A stretch of DNA of 64,000 nucleotides, taken from the NCBI GenBank assembly GCA_009746045.1, contig RPFO01000065.1:6919143-6983142 (forward strand). Direction: 5' to 3'. Source of the stretch: Mesostigma viride. Its lineage: Eukaryota; Streptophyta; Mesostigmatophyceae; Mesostigmatales; Mesostigmataceae. Shown one piece after another: positions 22,330 through 32,810 of the stretch. Made by a program: the position numbers and the translations under genes. The stretch's first letter is position 1. Each line of letters starts with the position of its first letter. A model generated the notes under the pieces. That model was not told the DNA's origin. It saw only the letters and a list, made by a program, of their open reading frames with translations, and made no database searches.

Positions 22330-22800
22330 AAGGTGAGGACCACTGGAGGGGGGGCAGCCTTGTCCCGTGGAGTGGGCAGGCGGTAGGCGCCCTGCAGTGT
22401 CGCACCTCTGGCAGCTCCATGCACGCCAAGAGCTAGTTGTTTCTTCAGCTCGTCGAGAAGAGAGTCTGGGGTCTCCTCCGGCTGCATGTCGAAGCGCCTG
22501 AGGATGACCCGGCAGCGGCGACGGTCGCAGTCAGCGGCCTCGGCGGCGCGCGTCTTCCAGCTCCTGGAGCTTGGTGGTGATGGCGGTGGTGGTAGAGGTT
22601 GCCTGGCTCTTGAGCAGGTCAGCCCACTCGGAGGAGGCGCGAGTCGAGGGGTCATCGCTAGCCCTACCAGCATGCAGGTTGGGCGGCGATGGTGGCCGTT
22701 TGCTCGGCGATCGATCTCGGGGACCTGCGCGGCCAGGGCGTCTACCAGCTTGGTAGCAACTGCCTCAAGTTTCACGATGCCTTGGCCGACTCAGCCTTCC
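22330..22800 (-). pseudogene. LINE ORF1-like protein, N-terminal half (split by the transposon)
   Basis: Minus-strand reading gives a coiled-coil-like start (KLEAVATKLVDALAAQVPE) and then a region in shifted frames. It continues as VILRRFDMQPEETPDSLLDE with LKKQLAL, and PTPRDKAAPPPVVLT at the insertion point. This is the RRM-like part of an L1-type ORF1, in which the basic strand VI.RGF is followed by an acidic helix and a closing strand. The chain resumes across the transposon at 15142. Frameshifts show it is a decayed copy. Confidence 0.55.
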
Positions 22801-24000
22801 ACCTGATTAAGCCTCGGAAGTAAGTAAGTAAGTACTTGCGTGTCATGCGCAAAGGCATGCCACGGAGTACTAATATGCTAATCTCATTTGTAGTCCAAGC
22901 ATACACATCGCCGCCGAGGGAGCATGGAGCCATGCAGCCGCCCTGCGCATGGGGCCCACAAAGGTCACTAGTGCATCAGGCGGTTTAGCAAACAGCGTCT
23001 TGGCAGCAGTCAAGTCCCCCTCAGTGAGCAGTTGCTGAAGTATAGGGGGGTGTTGGCATTGCTATCGCGGTTATAGGCGCGGCGCATACATATGCAGCCC
23101 CCGTGGCCCACGGGCAGGGTCGCGTTGGCATCCACCAAGATGGCAACGATGTACTGACGTGGGATCTGTTTCTCTATGTCGAGCAGCTGGTTGAAGAACG
23201 CTGCGCCTCGGAAACTTTGGTGACAATGTGCTCTTGCGTAGCAGTAAACTGAGGCTGGAGCTTAAGTGCGACTCTGGCTTTAATGTTGTTGACCTTGGCC
23301 GCGAGAGTACGTGTTGAGTGGGCCGTCAGGCGCATTCAGGGCGGCGAGCTGCTCAGCCATCGGCGCCAGCTGCTCCGACACGTACTGCAGCTTGGATGGA
23401 GTCCGTGCTGGGGGAGGTGCCGCTCTGCGAGGATGCTGCAGCTGCCGTGGCTGCCCGTCTGCGCTAGCTCGTGCAGGAGGTTCTTGAGGCCAGCGTAGCA
23501 TATATCTGGGAAAAGTCCTGTGCGTCGCAGCGCAGGTAGCTGCACATGATGACTGCCTTCAAGCATGCATACGCCTTCGGTTCTTGAAGCAGCCATTCCC
23601 AGTTGGGCTTGGTGACCTTGTCACCAGGAGTAGGCAGAAAAGTTGGTCATGGCGGGCCAGGAACTTGATAACATCGTCACATGGTTCCTTCCTGAGCGTA
23701 AAGATTTCCAAGATGCAAAAATCCGGCCCGCTGGCCGGCGCCGAAGTGGCGTGGACATTCCATTGGGTATATGGGAATTAGTTCAGTTTTTCTTCAAATA
23801 TGGGGATGGGCAACGAATTTGACGTGTAGAGCATCGCGTCGAGGGAGGCAGCTGGCAGGCCGGGGGGGTGAGCTGGTATCAGCGCAAGAGGGCTGGCGTC
23901 CGCAGAAGTTGATGTCGCACGAGCTGCTGTCGACTGGAATGCCGACAGCAGCTCGATAGGTTTGTCAAGGCTGCGTTTTGGTGGCATTGGCGACTGAATA
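22801..24000 (-). pseudogene. Decayed retroelement-like coding region
   Basis: Fragments in shifting frames look coding on the - strand: MPPKRSLDKPIELLSAFQST (from 23987), then NWEWLLQEPKAYACLKAVIM, YAGLKNLLHELAQT and QLLDIEKQIPRQYIVAILVD. Many stops and frameshifts interrupt them. The position upstream of the ORF1 fragment on the same strand suggests it belongs to the same LINE, but I recognise no domain in it. Confidence 0.35.
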
Positions 24001-24373
24001 CTGAGTTACAGCCAGAACCGATTATACTAGCAGAATCATGCGTCTTGAAAAGACGCATCTGATGCAAGTAGTCCGACTAAATTTGGGGCTCAGACTGGCG
24101 CAAAAGACATGGCTGAGCTCCGCCGCGTCAGCCATGTGCGCTCGTGACACCTTGTGTTTCCCCTGGGGCATGAGCACTGCATGCACGCCATGTTAGAACA
24201 AAACGCCCAGGTTGGGCGGGCTAGTGGTGCCTGCTGAGCTATTCATAGTCGGTCTACCTGCTGATCTGTGCGTGCGAGGTGCCTGGCTGGGCCCAGGCGC
24301 CTGTGCCTAATAAAATGGGAAGCGTATGGTACGTAAATCAGCATACACTAAATCCTCATGGCAATATGTGCAT

Positions 24374-24575
24374 TAAATTAAATTAAATTAAATTAAATTA
24401 AATTAAATTAAATTAAATTAAATTAAATTAAATTAAATTAAATTAAATTAAATTAAATTAAATTAAATTAAATTAAATTAAATTAAATTAAATTAAATTA
24501 AATTAAATTAAATTAAATTAAATTAAATTAAATTAAATTAAATTAAATTAAATTAAATTAAATTAAATTAAATTA
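24374..24575 (-). repeat. (TTTAA)n microsatellite, tail of the LINE
   Basis: About 40 units of TTAAA (+ strand reading) directly follow the LINE 3' hairpin on the - strand. The position marks it as the element's 3' tail rather than an independent microsatellite. Confidence 0.92.
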
Positions 24576-24690
24576 TAACATGCCTCCGTGGGGAGGTCAT
24601 GTAGCACATATTTCATGATGGATGGGGTAGAGGAAGCCGCGTGATAGAACTATCCTAAATCTATCTAGAAAAGCCTAACTACACTACTCA

Positions 24691-26905
24691 TCAAAACGCC
24701 TCCTCCGCTTGGGGGGAGGTGGCTTGCCCACAGGGTCGGGCGTGTGAGCCTTGACAATCCTCAGACTTCCACCGCGTCTTGTCCTGCATGGCAGTCCAAA
24801 GACGGGAGAGGGAGTGGATGCGGTGCTCAAACTGGGCTGGGACCACTAGGTCGTCCAGCAACATCTGAACGTAGTTGGTGACAGGTTTCCCTACCCTTTT
24901 GGGAATGTCCGCGGGGCCAGGCCAGGTCAGAATGTGCCGCCCTGGCTGGTCAAGCCGCTGGGGGCCAGCCAGACCAAGGGTGGTGTCGACCTGGCTGGTG
25001 CGGGCAAGGTGTCCTACAAATGCAATCCTACGCTGCCTAATCTCGTCCGAAACACGAGGCATGCCATGATACAAAGACTCTGATGACGGACGCTCGGAAA
25101 AACCTACGTTAATTAAGGACCTGCCGGAGCATCCTATAAACGGTGCCGTCGAGCCGAGCTGCCAGTTTGGGTGGGAGGGTCCACGCCTCGGCGCCATACG
25201 TGAGCACCGTGAGGACGAGGACCTTGAAGAGCATGCGCTTGCGGTGCCCGTCCAGGCCCTTCGAGCGCCAGTAAGGTGTGAGCGAACGGAGCTTGGCCCA
25301 GGCAAGGCCGATGCGGGTGTCCACATCGTCGGCGGTGTCAGGAAGCCAGCTCCCCAACAGCTTGAAGCGGTCGCGGAACGGGACCTCCGTCCCGTCGAGC
25401 AGGCGCGGCAGCGGTGGTTTACTGGATGCCCCTATCACCATCGCCTCAGTTTTGACACTAATCTCCAGCCCCACCGCCCGCGCCTCCAGGCCCAGGCAGT
25501 CCAGCCAGGTCTGAATGTGCTCGGGGCTATCGATGAGGGTGGTATCATCCGCATAAATCAGGTCGGCAAGGCGGTAACCAGGTCTAACCCCGCCGTGCTC
25601 TTTCACGTTAAGGATGTCCAAGCCTGGCTCGAACCCCTTAATTAAGAGCATGCAGTAGTAAAGCGCGCACGTGCCCGGCGCATGACGTGATCCACGACAA
25701 TAATGAACAGGTATGGGGACAGGACACAACCTTGCCACACCCCGTGGTGAAGGGGGAATGGTGGAGTGGTGCCCTCCGCAGTCCGCACTACTGCCTGTGA
25801 GCCCTCATACAGTCGGCAAATGGCAGCAATAAACGCAGGTGGTACCCGATCCAGAGCTAGGATGGCCCAAAGAGCCTCCCAGAGAACCGTGTCAAAGGCC
25901 TTGATATAGTCAACAAAAATGAAGACCAGCGGCACACTGTCAGGGGGAAGTCGACGCACCTCCTCCATCAACCGGCGCGCGACAAACACAGCCATGACAG
26001 TGTTACGACCACGACGGAAACCCATCTGAGACTCACCCAGGTGTGGGTCCAGCGCGGCGCGGAGCCTGTGTAGCATCATGCGCATGAAGACCTTCAGCGC
26101 GGCGCTCTGGAGGCAGACACCCCGGTAGTTGCCGGGGTCAGCAGCAGAGCCCTTCTTGTACAGCATGAGTCACGCGGATGGCCGTCTGCCACTTAGCAGG
26201 CGGACTGCTCGTCAGAGAGCAGGACACGGTTGCAGAACGCCAGCAGAAGATCCTTAACCGCCAGATCAGGGGTCTTCAGCAGCTCAGCAGAAAGGTGGTC
26301 GGCACCGACCGCCGCGTCGTACCGCAGGCGAGCAAGGTCGCCATCCAATTCCTTCAAAGTGAAGGGGGGGACGACGTCGTCAGTGGCAAGGCAGCCCTCC
26401 TGCAAGGCGGGGACTTGGTAGTCCGCGGCCGAGGAGGGGGGCGCTGGCGGCGGCGGGGGTCCGGCGACCCCGAGGCGGGCGGCCGTCTCAGGGTGCAGCG
26501 GCGGGGGGGGGGCGCGAGCCCCACCGGTCAAGGAAACATTGTGGGCCAACCAGCGGTCAAGGCTGACCGGCGCCGTGCCGTCCCCCGTGTACTCCACCGG
26601 GGTGCGCTGCCGCCGCGGCCGCCGAGCCGGTCGAGGTGGTACCACATGTCCTTGCCCTGGTTGCGGGCCTGGCAGGCCTTGGCATCCGCGATGCACTGGG
26701 CCGCCTCCGCGTCCTGAGCGTGCTCGTAGGCCTCCACAAGGGCGGCCTTGAGCGATGGTTTCTGCAGCGGGTCCCGGTTACGCTTGAGGCGGTGCCGGGC
26801 GGCCAAGACCTTGGGGTCCTGGCGGTAGAGCGGGCCGGGGCGGCGGCGGGGCATGACCGGCAGGTGCCGGGCCGCCAGCAAGGCGGGGCACGGGCCGCAA
26901 AGCCC
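24691..26905 (-). pseudogene. LINE reverse transcriptase (frameshifted)
   Basis: Read on the - strand: a linker (AQCIADAKACQARNQGKDMW, then YHLDRL), the finger region (DAAVGADHLSAELLK; AKWQTAIRVTH), RT motifs (DPGNYRGVCLQSAALKVF; ESQMGFRRGRNT), motif A FVDYIKAFDTV, the GVWQGCVLSPYLF motif, motif C YADD at 25555-25544, and the thumb and C-terminal part (LTYGAEAWTLPPK; RVSDEIRQRRIAFVGHLART). The domain order is that of non-LTR RTs. Several frameshifts, near 26.6, 26.17, 25.7 and 25.2 kb, break it, so it is not functional as assembled. Confidence 0.85.
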
Positions 26906-26919
26906 GCATTATGTGCATG

Positions 26920-27700
26920 CTGAGTGGAATATTAAGCGCACTGCGTAACATCTTGGTGACCGCGCCGTCGATTTGCTGCTTCATCATGGCATAATTGATC
27001 GCGGACTAGACGGCCTGTTTCCGGCCTAAGTAAGCACAGGAGTACAGTATTGCAGCCTGAAAATGCATACAGATATGTATGGGATGGCCTGTGCATGCGC
27101 CAATGATATTTACACGTGTAGATGTACTGCATCACGTGGACTGCGCCAATCATTGGATAGGAGACCCCCGGCCGGGCACCATGGGCGCTGAAAAATCGAA
27201 CTCCTGACCCATACTCTGAACATCGCCTGTGCCTCACCATGTGCATACCAGCAATGACCTTCCTTTATTCCATTTTTGTTTTTGTTATTATTATTACTCT
27301 TTACTTTGTTTTTATTTATTATTGTTCGCAGTATTACCTTTTACATTTTCTTTTCTTTTTTCTATCGTTCTTTCTCTTTTTTCTTTTTCCCTTAGTAATG
27401 TATACTCCTTACTCATTCTTTTAGCCCCTTCGTGTATGTGTGTATGCGTTCCCTCTTTTCCTTCTTAGTTTTGGTTGTTTGTGTTGGTCGTGGTGGTGGT
27501 GTGTGTGTGTGTATGTGTGTTTTCCCTATCAACCTTTCTTGTTATACCCTCCGTCTCCGGCCCTCCATGCAGGTCTACCTAGAGATAGCCACGCGGCTCC
27601 CGCGGCCTTCGCGTCTTTCCGGCCTCTCAGACAACTACCCTAGTCCTTCCACGGTGTTGGATCGCCATGCGTCCAGGCATAGTTGTCTCACTTCATACAA
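26920..27700. other. AT/T-rich spacer, no gene seen
   Basis: Includes a T-rich stretch at 27260-27430 and a GT-rich stretch at 27480-27520. The part from about 27560 may already belong to the LINE 3' end that finishes at 27.9 kb. Confidence 0.5.
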
Positions 27701-27709
27701 AAACCTGGC

Positions 27710-27908
27710 TGAGGTCTTATGCTCGCGTGACGCAGTTACGTGTAAATTATAATTCATTCATTCATTCATTCATTCATTCATTCATTCATTCATTCATTCA
27801 TTCATTCATTCATTCATTCATTCATTCATTCATTCATTCATTCATTCATTCATTCATTCATTCATTCAATTATTCATTCATTCATTCAAGTATTCATTCA
27901 TTCATTCA
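27710..27908 (+). mobile_element. LINE 3' end with (ATTC)n tail
   Basis: GTCTTATGCTCGCGTGACGC then AGTTACGTGTAAATT matches the 3' end of the 101-bp insert at 11.9 kb. It has the same hairpin (CGTGAC-GCA-GTTACG, with compensating G-T and A-T pairs) and is followed by about 38 ATTC units. The 5' limit and target duplication were not found. Confidence 0.65.
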
Positions 27909-28530
27909 TCAATTACAAGAAACTATTATATGCATGACAAAGCACAGAGCCTCTGGCCGGATGCATGTAAGCCAGCCACTCATGATAACCAGATCCTAGT
28001 TGCGTGCATGCATGCAAGCTAGAAATTGCATGAGTTCGATCCAACCGGCCATGCATGTTGTCTACTTCCGTGTTTGTTACATGTCTCAATGTCACCAGCA
28101 TCTTCCTGCAAGCTATACAAGTATTTGATTGAGCATCAAATTAACAAGTACATGCTGGGTGCAGGCTTCCGCTTGATTGATCCTCACTTTCAAGCTAGCA
28201 AGGCTGGATGCAGGGCAGCGTCTTCAAGCAGGGCTTACGCGAGTTCTCTCAGGCCAGCGTCATGAAAGTAGGAAGGCCCATATGGCTACAAAAAAAGGCC
28301 AGCCAGCAAGAAAAATGGATATGGCTCGAATGGCTTTGAAGTCAGGTCAGCATATCGTCAAGCTAGCAAGGTACATGCTTCAACGTCAGGTGACAGCACC
28401 TTGACCGACAAGGTCCAGGCTTCTATCAAATAAGCATTGTGACTTAAAGTAGAAAGTGATCAGTCAGGTCAGCATCGTCAGATCCAGCCAGCAAGGCGCA
28501 ATTTACTAATGTATTTAGTGGCTATGGGGA
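27909..28530. other. No gene seen between the ATTC tail and the GT29 gene
   Basis: Mixed sequence with several AAGCTAG(C/A)AAG-like short repeats. It probably includes the 3' UTR of the - strand gene that ends at 28531. Confidence 0.5.
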
Positions 28531-29475
28531 TCAGGTCAGCATCGTGATCAAGCCGGCCTCTGCCAGTCCCCGCATGATCTCCGTCTCCCCCACATAGTCA
28601 TGCGCGCCCGGGGAGTTGCTCATGCAGCGGTTCACGCTGTGTGGCGCGTAGTAGTACTCGGGCCCCACGTTGGGCGTGCAGCTAAGGTCAAATCCCGCGA
28701 CCACAGGGGCAAAACCTGCCGAGACAAACGCGAACAGGCAGCAGAACCCTGCACGCAGACCCTGGGCGACGAGGAGCCTGGATCGCAACCGAGGCGCCTT
28801 CTTGGAAGCCAAGCGGAGCCAGAGGGCAACGACCTTGGGGCAGGCGCGCATGCAGTCGATCGGCTCGGACATGTGGCGGGCTTTCCTGCGGCTCTTGTGG
28901 AGGCCTTGGAGCAGGGTCCCTGCCAGGCGGGGGGACATGGGGAGGATCTTCACTCCTTCGTTCAGCTGCCAGTAGCGCGACGCAGCTGCGGCGCTGCAGT
29001 CGGGGTCGCCGAAGCAGGCGCCTTTGACGGAGCTCAGGCAGCGGTGCGTGGTCTTGCGGCCGACGTCGTGCTCGAAGCCGCGGACGGGCGCGGAGTTGAT
29101 GCGGACGACGAGGTCGAAGGAATCGATCACGGGGCCGAGTCCCTTTCCGTGCAACGACCACGAGCTGCCCACGAAGACGACGGACTTGTCGGCGTGGTGT
29201 CGCACCAAATGGGAGTTGGTTTCCAGGGCAGACAGGAGTAAGGATTCCACGCCGGGGGCTCCGTCGCACGACTGGCGTAACGAGGACTTGCTCATCGGCG
29301 ATTTCTTTTTACCGTCAGCGGAAAGATCCTTGATGGATACTAGCGGTGCCCTGGCCTTGCCAACGCCACTAGGTAGCGCGGGCAGACTAGGGGCTGTCAA
29401 AGGCTGGGCACGAAGACCACTTACCAAGATAAATGATACCACTAATACGAAGAGCAGGACGGTGACGCCAGCCAT
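28531..29475 (-). CDS. GT29-family sialyltransferase-like protein
   Basis: Intact single-exon ORF of 314 residues. Residues 4-20 form a single hydrophobic signal-anchor, as expected for a type II Golgi enzyme. Sialylmotif L spans about 98-146 (VVFVGSSWSLHGKGLGPVID, then FDLVVRINSAPVRGFEHDVG and KTTHRC). Motif S is at about 236-265 (GLRAGFCCLFAFVSAG...VAGFD), motif III at about 273-280 (EYYYAPHS), and motif VS at 292-297 (HDYVGE, the H-x4-E pair). The length is normal for the family, and Cys residues in motifs L and S could form the usual disulfide. GT29 enzymes transfer sialic acid from CMP donors in animals. In algae and plants the true donor is uncertain (CMP-Kdo or CMP-sialic acid). It is GC-rich, unlike the flanks. 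Confidence 0.88.
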   Translation of the reverse strand: MAGVTVLLFVLVVSFILVSGLRAQPLTAPSLPALPSGVGKARAPLVSIKDLSADGKKKSPMSKSSLRQSCDGAPGVESLLLSALETNSHLVRHHADKSVVFVGSSWSLHGKGLGPVIDSFDLVVRINSAPVRGFEHDVGRKTTHRCLSSVKGACFGDPDCSAAAASRYWQLNEGVKILPMSPRLAGTLLQGLHKSRRKARHMSEPIDCMRACPKVVALWLRLASKKAPRLRSRLLVAQGLRAGFCCLFAFVSAGFAPVVAGFDLSCTPNVGPEYYYAPHSVNRCMSNSPGAHDYVGETEIMRGLAEAGLITMLT

Positions 29476-29978
29476 TTATAAATTTCGCCAGGAAGAGCTA
29501 TTCATGCAAGCACTAGGTCTTCTAGGTAGCTGTCCGATCTGCATATCTAATGCCGAAGTTCCCGGCACACTTTCATGCAGTATACCCTGAGACCAGGCGG
29601 CTAATCAGTCGTGTTCCCTGTGCTCGGCTCAATCTCGTCCATATACAACTTCTTCTCTATCATTACGAACATACAAAATAAAATATTCTCCACGGCATGA
29701 TCAACTATAAGACATTGAAATAGAGTAGCTCGGATAGCACAAGAGAATATGAAACGCCTAAACCAGCTTGTGTTTTGTTGACAGTTGCGCCTGGGGAAAT
29801 TCGCGCGGGAACCGTTCGTTTATGAAAACGTGCGCGATGGGAAGGACAACGTGACGATGGGATGGTTAATATTTAAAATTTTATCATTTTTTGTTTGGTA
29901 TATATATTAGCATTTCCGCGGGAAGGGCACACAGTTTGTCCATGACAGGCAGATCGCCTCCAGGTCTCATCCAAGCCA

Positions 29979-30079
29979 TTCGGTATAGTCTAGTGGTTTA
30001 GGATTCCTGGCTTTCAACGTTCTACGCCAACGCGTACGAATGCCCCCAGGCGACCCGGGTTCGAACCCCGGTACCGAAG
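29979..30079 (+). tRNA. tRNA-Glu (UUC) with a 28-nt intron
   Basis: Acceptor stem TTCGGTA/TACCGAA with discriminator G. The D-arm is AGTCTAGTGGTTTAGGAT. The anticodon arm CCTGG-CTTTCA is interrupted after position 37 by an intron at 30017-30044 and resumes as CCCAGG. The T-arm is CCGGG-TTCGAAC-CCCGG. The intron position is the canonical 37/38 site. A T-run follows (CATTTTTATTTG), a Pol III terminator. The B-box GGTTCGAACC is perfect. Confidence 0.95.
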
Positions 30080-30090
30080 GCATTTTTATT
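30080..30090 (+). terminator. Pol III T-run after tRNA-Glu
   Basis: The TTTTT tract starts about 3 nt after the discriminator base, the usual RNA polymerase III stop. Confidence 0.75.
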
Positions 30091-30695
30091 TGTCTCGGCA
30101 AAATTTTGCCCTTCCGCGGCAATTTTTAACAAACATTTCAAAATGCCGCTACGCGTTTTAGAATCAGGAATGACTTTTCCGATTAGTATATATCCCGTAA
30201 ATTTTTAACTCCAAATTAAAAAAAAATAAAAAAAATTAAGGGGAGGTGGCACCCCAAAACCCAAAAAATCTGACATATGCTAGTATCACTTGAAATTCAT
30301 TTGCACAATGCTGAATTATGATTGGGGGCACTAAATAACATCTCTAGTGAGTTGTCCATGCACTTGTTGGGGGTACTACCCCCATATATACGCCAACTTT
30401 TTTTTATGATAATGCGCTGTAAATACCAAAAGACGCTAATTAGGGCTGGGTATGCCCCAGCCAATGCACTTATTTGTTGGCTACCAAAAATCAAGGTCAT
30501 ATAGTTCCCTGAGTTTGTAGCTTGCTGAGCTATTTACATCATGGAAATGGCAAAACCTTGAACAGTTATTAATTTTCCCGCAAAACAGGTCATTTTTTAC
30601 CGGACATTGGGAATAAACATATCATAAGCACTTCCGATAAGGCCACAAAATCAACAAAAATTCCGGCTAACAGGGGGACAGCAGTCTTCCAAGTC
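30091..30695. other. AT-rich spacer, no gene seen
   Basis: AT-rich with A-runs near 30220. No feature recognised. Confidence 0.5.
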
Positions 30696-30696
30696 C

Positions 30697-30725
30697 CAGG
30701 TCATTCCGACAAGTCTAGCTCAAGT
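30697..30725. repeat. 29-bp direct repeat, left copy
   Basis: CAGGTCATTCCGACAAGTCT followed by AGCTCAAGT is perfectly repeated at 32782-32810. The two copies bracket the PHD-finger region. Too long for a usual target-site duplication. Confidence 0.8.
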
Positions 30726-30777
30726 TATTGCGTCAGACGTGTTTTCATAAAAATGCCCGCTAAAACAGACAATGTCA

Positions 30778-31080
30778 CTATATCAGCCCTTCAATGTAAG
30801 CATCCTGCACAAGGCAGGCAGGGCAAAACCAATTCCCCTTGGGCTCCTTAGTCAACGGGGGGTCAGCGCAGCACCCATGCAGTCCTCCCTTGCACCCGAA
30901 TGTGCTGCACATCAGGAAAGGGACGCCGTCAATTTCATCCGGGGACGCACATGCAAGGCAAGGAATATCATCAACATCATTCTCATCATCACTACTACCT
31001 TCCCCATCGTCCCCCTGCCCCTCCCTTTGCATCACGTCGTGGCAGCCACCCTTAACACGTCGTACGTCAAAACTCAGTCC
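30778..31080 (-). CDS. PHD-finger exon (C-terminal)
   Basis: The - strand frame, after a likely acceptor (CTATTTTTAG just upstream at about 31081), encodes an acidic linker (GDDGEGSSDDENDVDDI), then a C4HC3 PHD finger: CLAC, CSTFGC, then LHGCC, then NWFCPACLVQD, ending EGLI and stop. PHD fingers read histone H3 tails, so a chromatin-related role is likely. The rest of the protein is not resolved. A - strand ORF further upstream (near 32.2 kb) may be an earlier exon. It lies between 29-bp direct repeats and could be part of a mobile element. Confidence 0.65.
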   Translation of the reverse strand, partial: GLSFDVRRVKGGCHDVMQREGQGDDGEGSSDDENDVDDIPCLACASPDEIDGVPFLMCSTFGCKGGLHGCCADPPLTKEPKGNWFCPACLVQDAYIEGLI

Positions 31081-31097
31081 TAAAAATAGGACTGAGT
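31072..31097. repeat. Palindrome ACTCAGTCC-TAAAAATA-GGACTGAGT
   Basis: A 9-bp perfect stem at the 5' edge of the PHD exon. The same palindrome (loop TAAGAATA) occurs at 32709-32734, followed by a second half-copy at 32738. Each carries a splice-acceptor-like ATTxTTAG|GACTGAGT on the - strand. Confidence 0.7.
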
Positions 31098-31790
31098 ATG
31101 CCAACTTTGAGATCATGTAGCGGTAAGGGTAGGGGGGTACCCCATATGTTTGATATGCATCAGAGCACTCAATATCATGCTAATGCTTGGGCATATGCCT
31201 AAAAAATCATATGTTGACCAAATCATGTAAAATTTTACAAGGGTGTCAACCCATGCTCGCGATTTGGCAATTTTCTGTGGAAGGACGAGTTGGGAAAATT
31301 CAATAAAATCCATATGCATGTTGAAAAAATATAGGCGTGTAAACAATATAGTTCTTGAAACATGGCAAAAAACTGGGCTCAATTTGGCCACAGCCTCTAC
31401 CTGAAACTCACCAAAAACCACCAGCCCTAAGAATGGGTTTCGAGGTTGCTAGCAATGTGCAAGCATGTAAGTGCGGTCATACTACACACCACCGTGGCAA
31501 CCAACCATGCCAATCAACTCATTTCCCTTCTAGCATAACAGGAAAACATACTTGCATCATCATATTGCAGTTATATTATACCTTAGTATATGTGTGAGAG
31601 CCTATGCACGCACGTAGGGAATGGGCATTGATACCTACCTACAAAGGGTTTTATTATGAGCCTTAACCACCAATATAATGGGTAGGTTAAGCATATTTCA
31701 ATTGTTTTTAACAAGAATAGAGATGGCTAACACTGTTTTGCCTTGCCATGGCATGGCCAACATACTTGCTGGCACATGATGACAGTGGTT
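31098..31790. other. AT-rich interval, probably intron
   Basis: Between the PHD exon and the next - strand exon candidate. No domain-bearing ORF was recognised. Confidence 0.4.
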
Positions 31791-31809
31791 TATCACCATG
31801 ATTCTTCAC

Positions 31810-32200
31810 TCACCCGTATAAGCTTGAAAGCACGCTGGATGCAGCCCATGGCCATACAATCACGCAGTATGAACGTAGCAAAAGAATGATTAACATCTAT
31901 GAAGGTATTTAAACCCATACAGCGCCTAAAAAACTGCAAAAGTACACTAGGGTAAGGCAAATGCCTGGTAACATCATAAAAAATGGGGGGTTTAGAGAGG
32001 GGCAGGCAACGGTCAAGAAAGCGCATCAAGATTCGAAACTGACAGCGCCTTGCAAGCTCAAACTCATGTAAGAACATAACAAAACGATGAGGTGCCGATA
32101 TTTCAGCTTTACCGTGCACGGATGGCGTTATCTTGGCCCAGGCGGTGCCCGCAAAAGTGACACTTGCGGCACACAAACCATGACATGACAGAGTGGTCGA
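31810..32200 (-). CDS. Unrecognised - strand exon candidate upstream of the PHD exon
   Basis: Open frame of about 130 residues ending QRAFKLIR at a good donor (GTGAGT, near 31807). A different frame at its start (32200-32130) reads FVCRKCHFCGHRLGQDN, a C-x2-C-x2-C-x2-H cluster that would suit a zinc-binding chromatin protein. I cannot tell which frame is used, so the assignment to the PHD gene is tentative. Confidence 0.3.
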
Positions 32201-32301
32201 AATAATCAAATCTTTACTGCCACTGACTTAATTCTACACACATGCATGATAATAAGTAGAAAGAAGCATATAAACCCTTCGAACTGCACCGTAAAGTAAA
32301 T

Positions 32302-32523
32302 TTAGTCATCAATTCCGTCAACCTGCCTGGTCGCAGTTTTTTCCAGCAAGAGCAGTGCCGACACCTGGTAAATCGCATCCCTGGGAGCTAAAAATTGGTT
32401 TGTGTCATCTTTAGGACATATAAAAACTATTTCCTGGGTTTTACCAGCTAAATCGTCCGCAAACGTAAACTGCATGCATGGGCGCAAGCCGCCATGGCTA
32501 GGTCGTGCATTTCCGGAACTCAC
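32302..32523 (-). CDS. Short unrecognised ORF on the - strand
   Basis: 73 residues, with MQFTFADDLAGKTQEIVFIC then PKDDTNQFLAPRDAIYQVSA, ending in a stop. It looks more coding-like than its AT-rich surroundings. It could be an exon of the PHD gene or of a mobile element bracketed by the 29-bp repeats. Confidence 0.3.
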   Translation of the reverse strand: MSSGNARPSHGGLRPCMQFTFADDLAGKTQEIVFICPKDDTNQFLAPRDAIYQVSALLLLEKTATRQVDGIDD

Positions 32524-32781
32524 GTTTCACGTGAAAAAGTACCCTTACCACCTGTACTTTGACCGTACATTTAGCCGCCCAAACAAAATCCAAAAAAATC
32601 GCAAAAATATGTCTGAGAAAGGTCATTTCACGTAGTATTTGAATAAATTTTGAGGGAATTTTTTTGACAAACATTCCGACTTGGGCGAATTTTCTACGAA
32701 ACCCAAAAACTCAGTCCTAAGAATAGGACTGAGTTGAACTCAGTCCTAAGAATAGGTGCAGTGACGAACGACGTGTTAACA

Positions 32782-32810
32782 CAGGTCATTCCGACAAGTC
32801 TAGCTCAAGT
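32782..32810. repeat. 29-bp direct repeat, right copy
   Basis: Perfect copy of 30697-30725, about 50 bp beyond the ACTCAGTCC palindromes. Confidence 0.8.

Larger units (their letters stand above)
24374..26909 (-). mobile_element. 5'-truncated LINE (non-LTR retrotransposon), 2.5 kb
   Basis: A - strand reverse transcriptase, a 3' region and a (TTTAA)n tail are flanked by 9-bp direct repeats TATGTGCAT (24365-24373 and 26910-26918). No endonuclease domain is present, which fits 5' truncation at about 26909. Just before the tail the 3' end has the hairpin CCTCC-CCAC-GGAGG. Confidence 0.8.

Noticed and set aside
28600-29269. + and - strand ORFs overlapping the GT29 gene
   Set aside because: Frame shadows. 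Only the 314-residue frame contains the sialyl motifs and a signal anchor.
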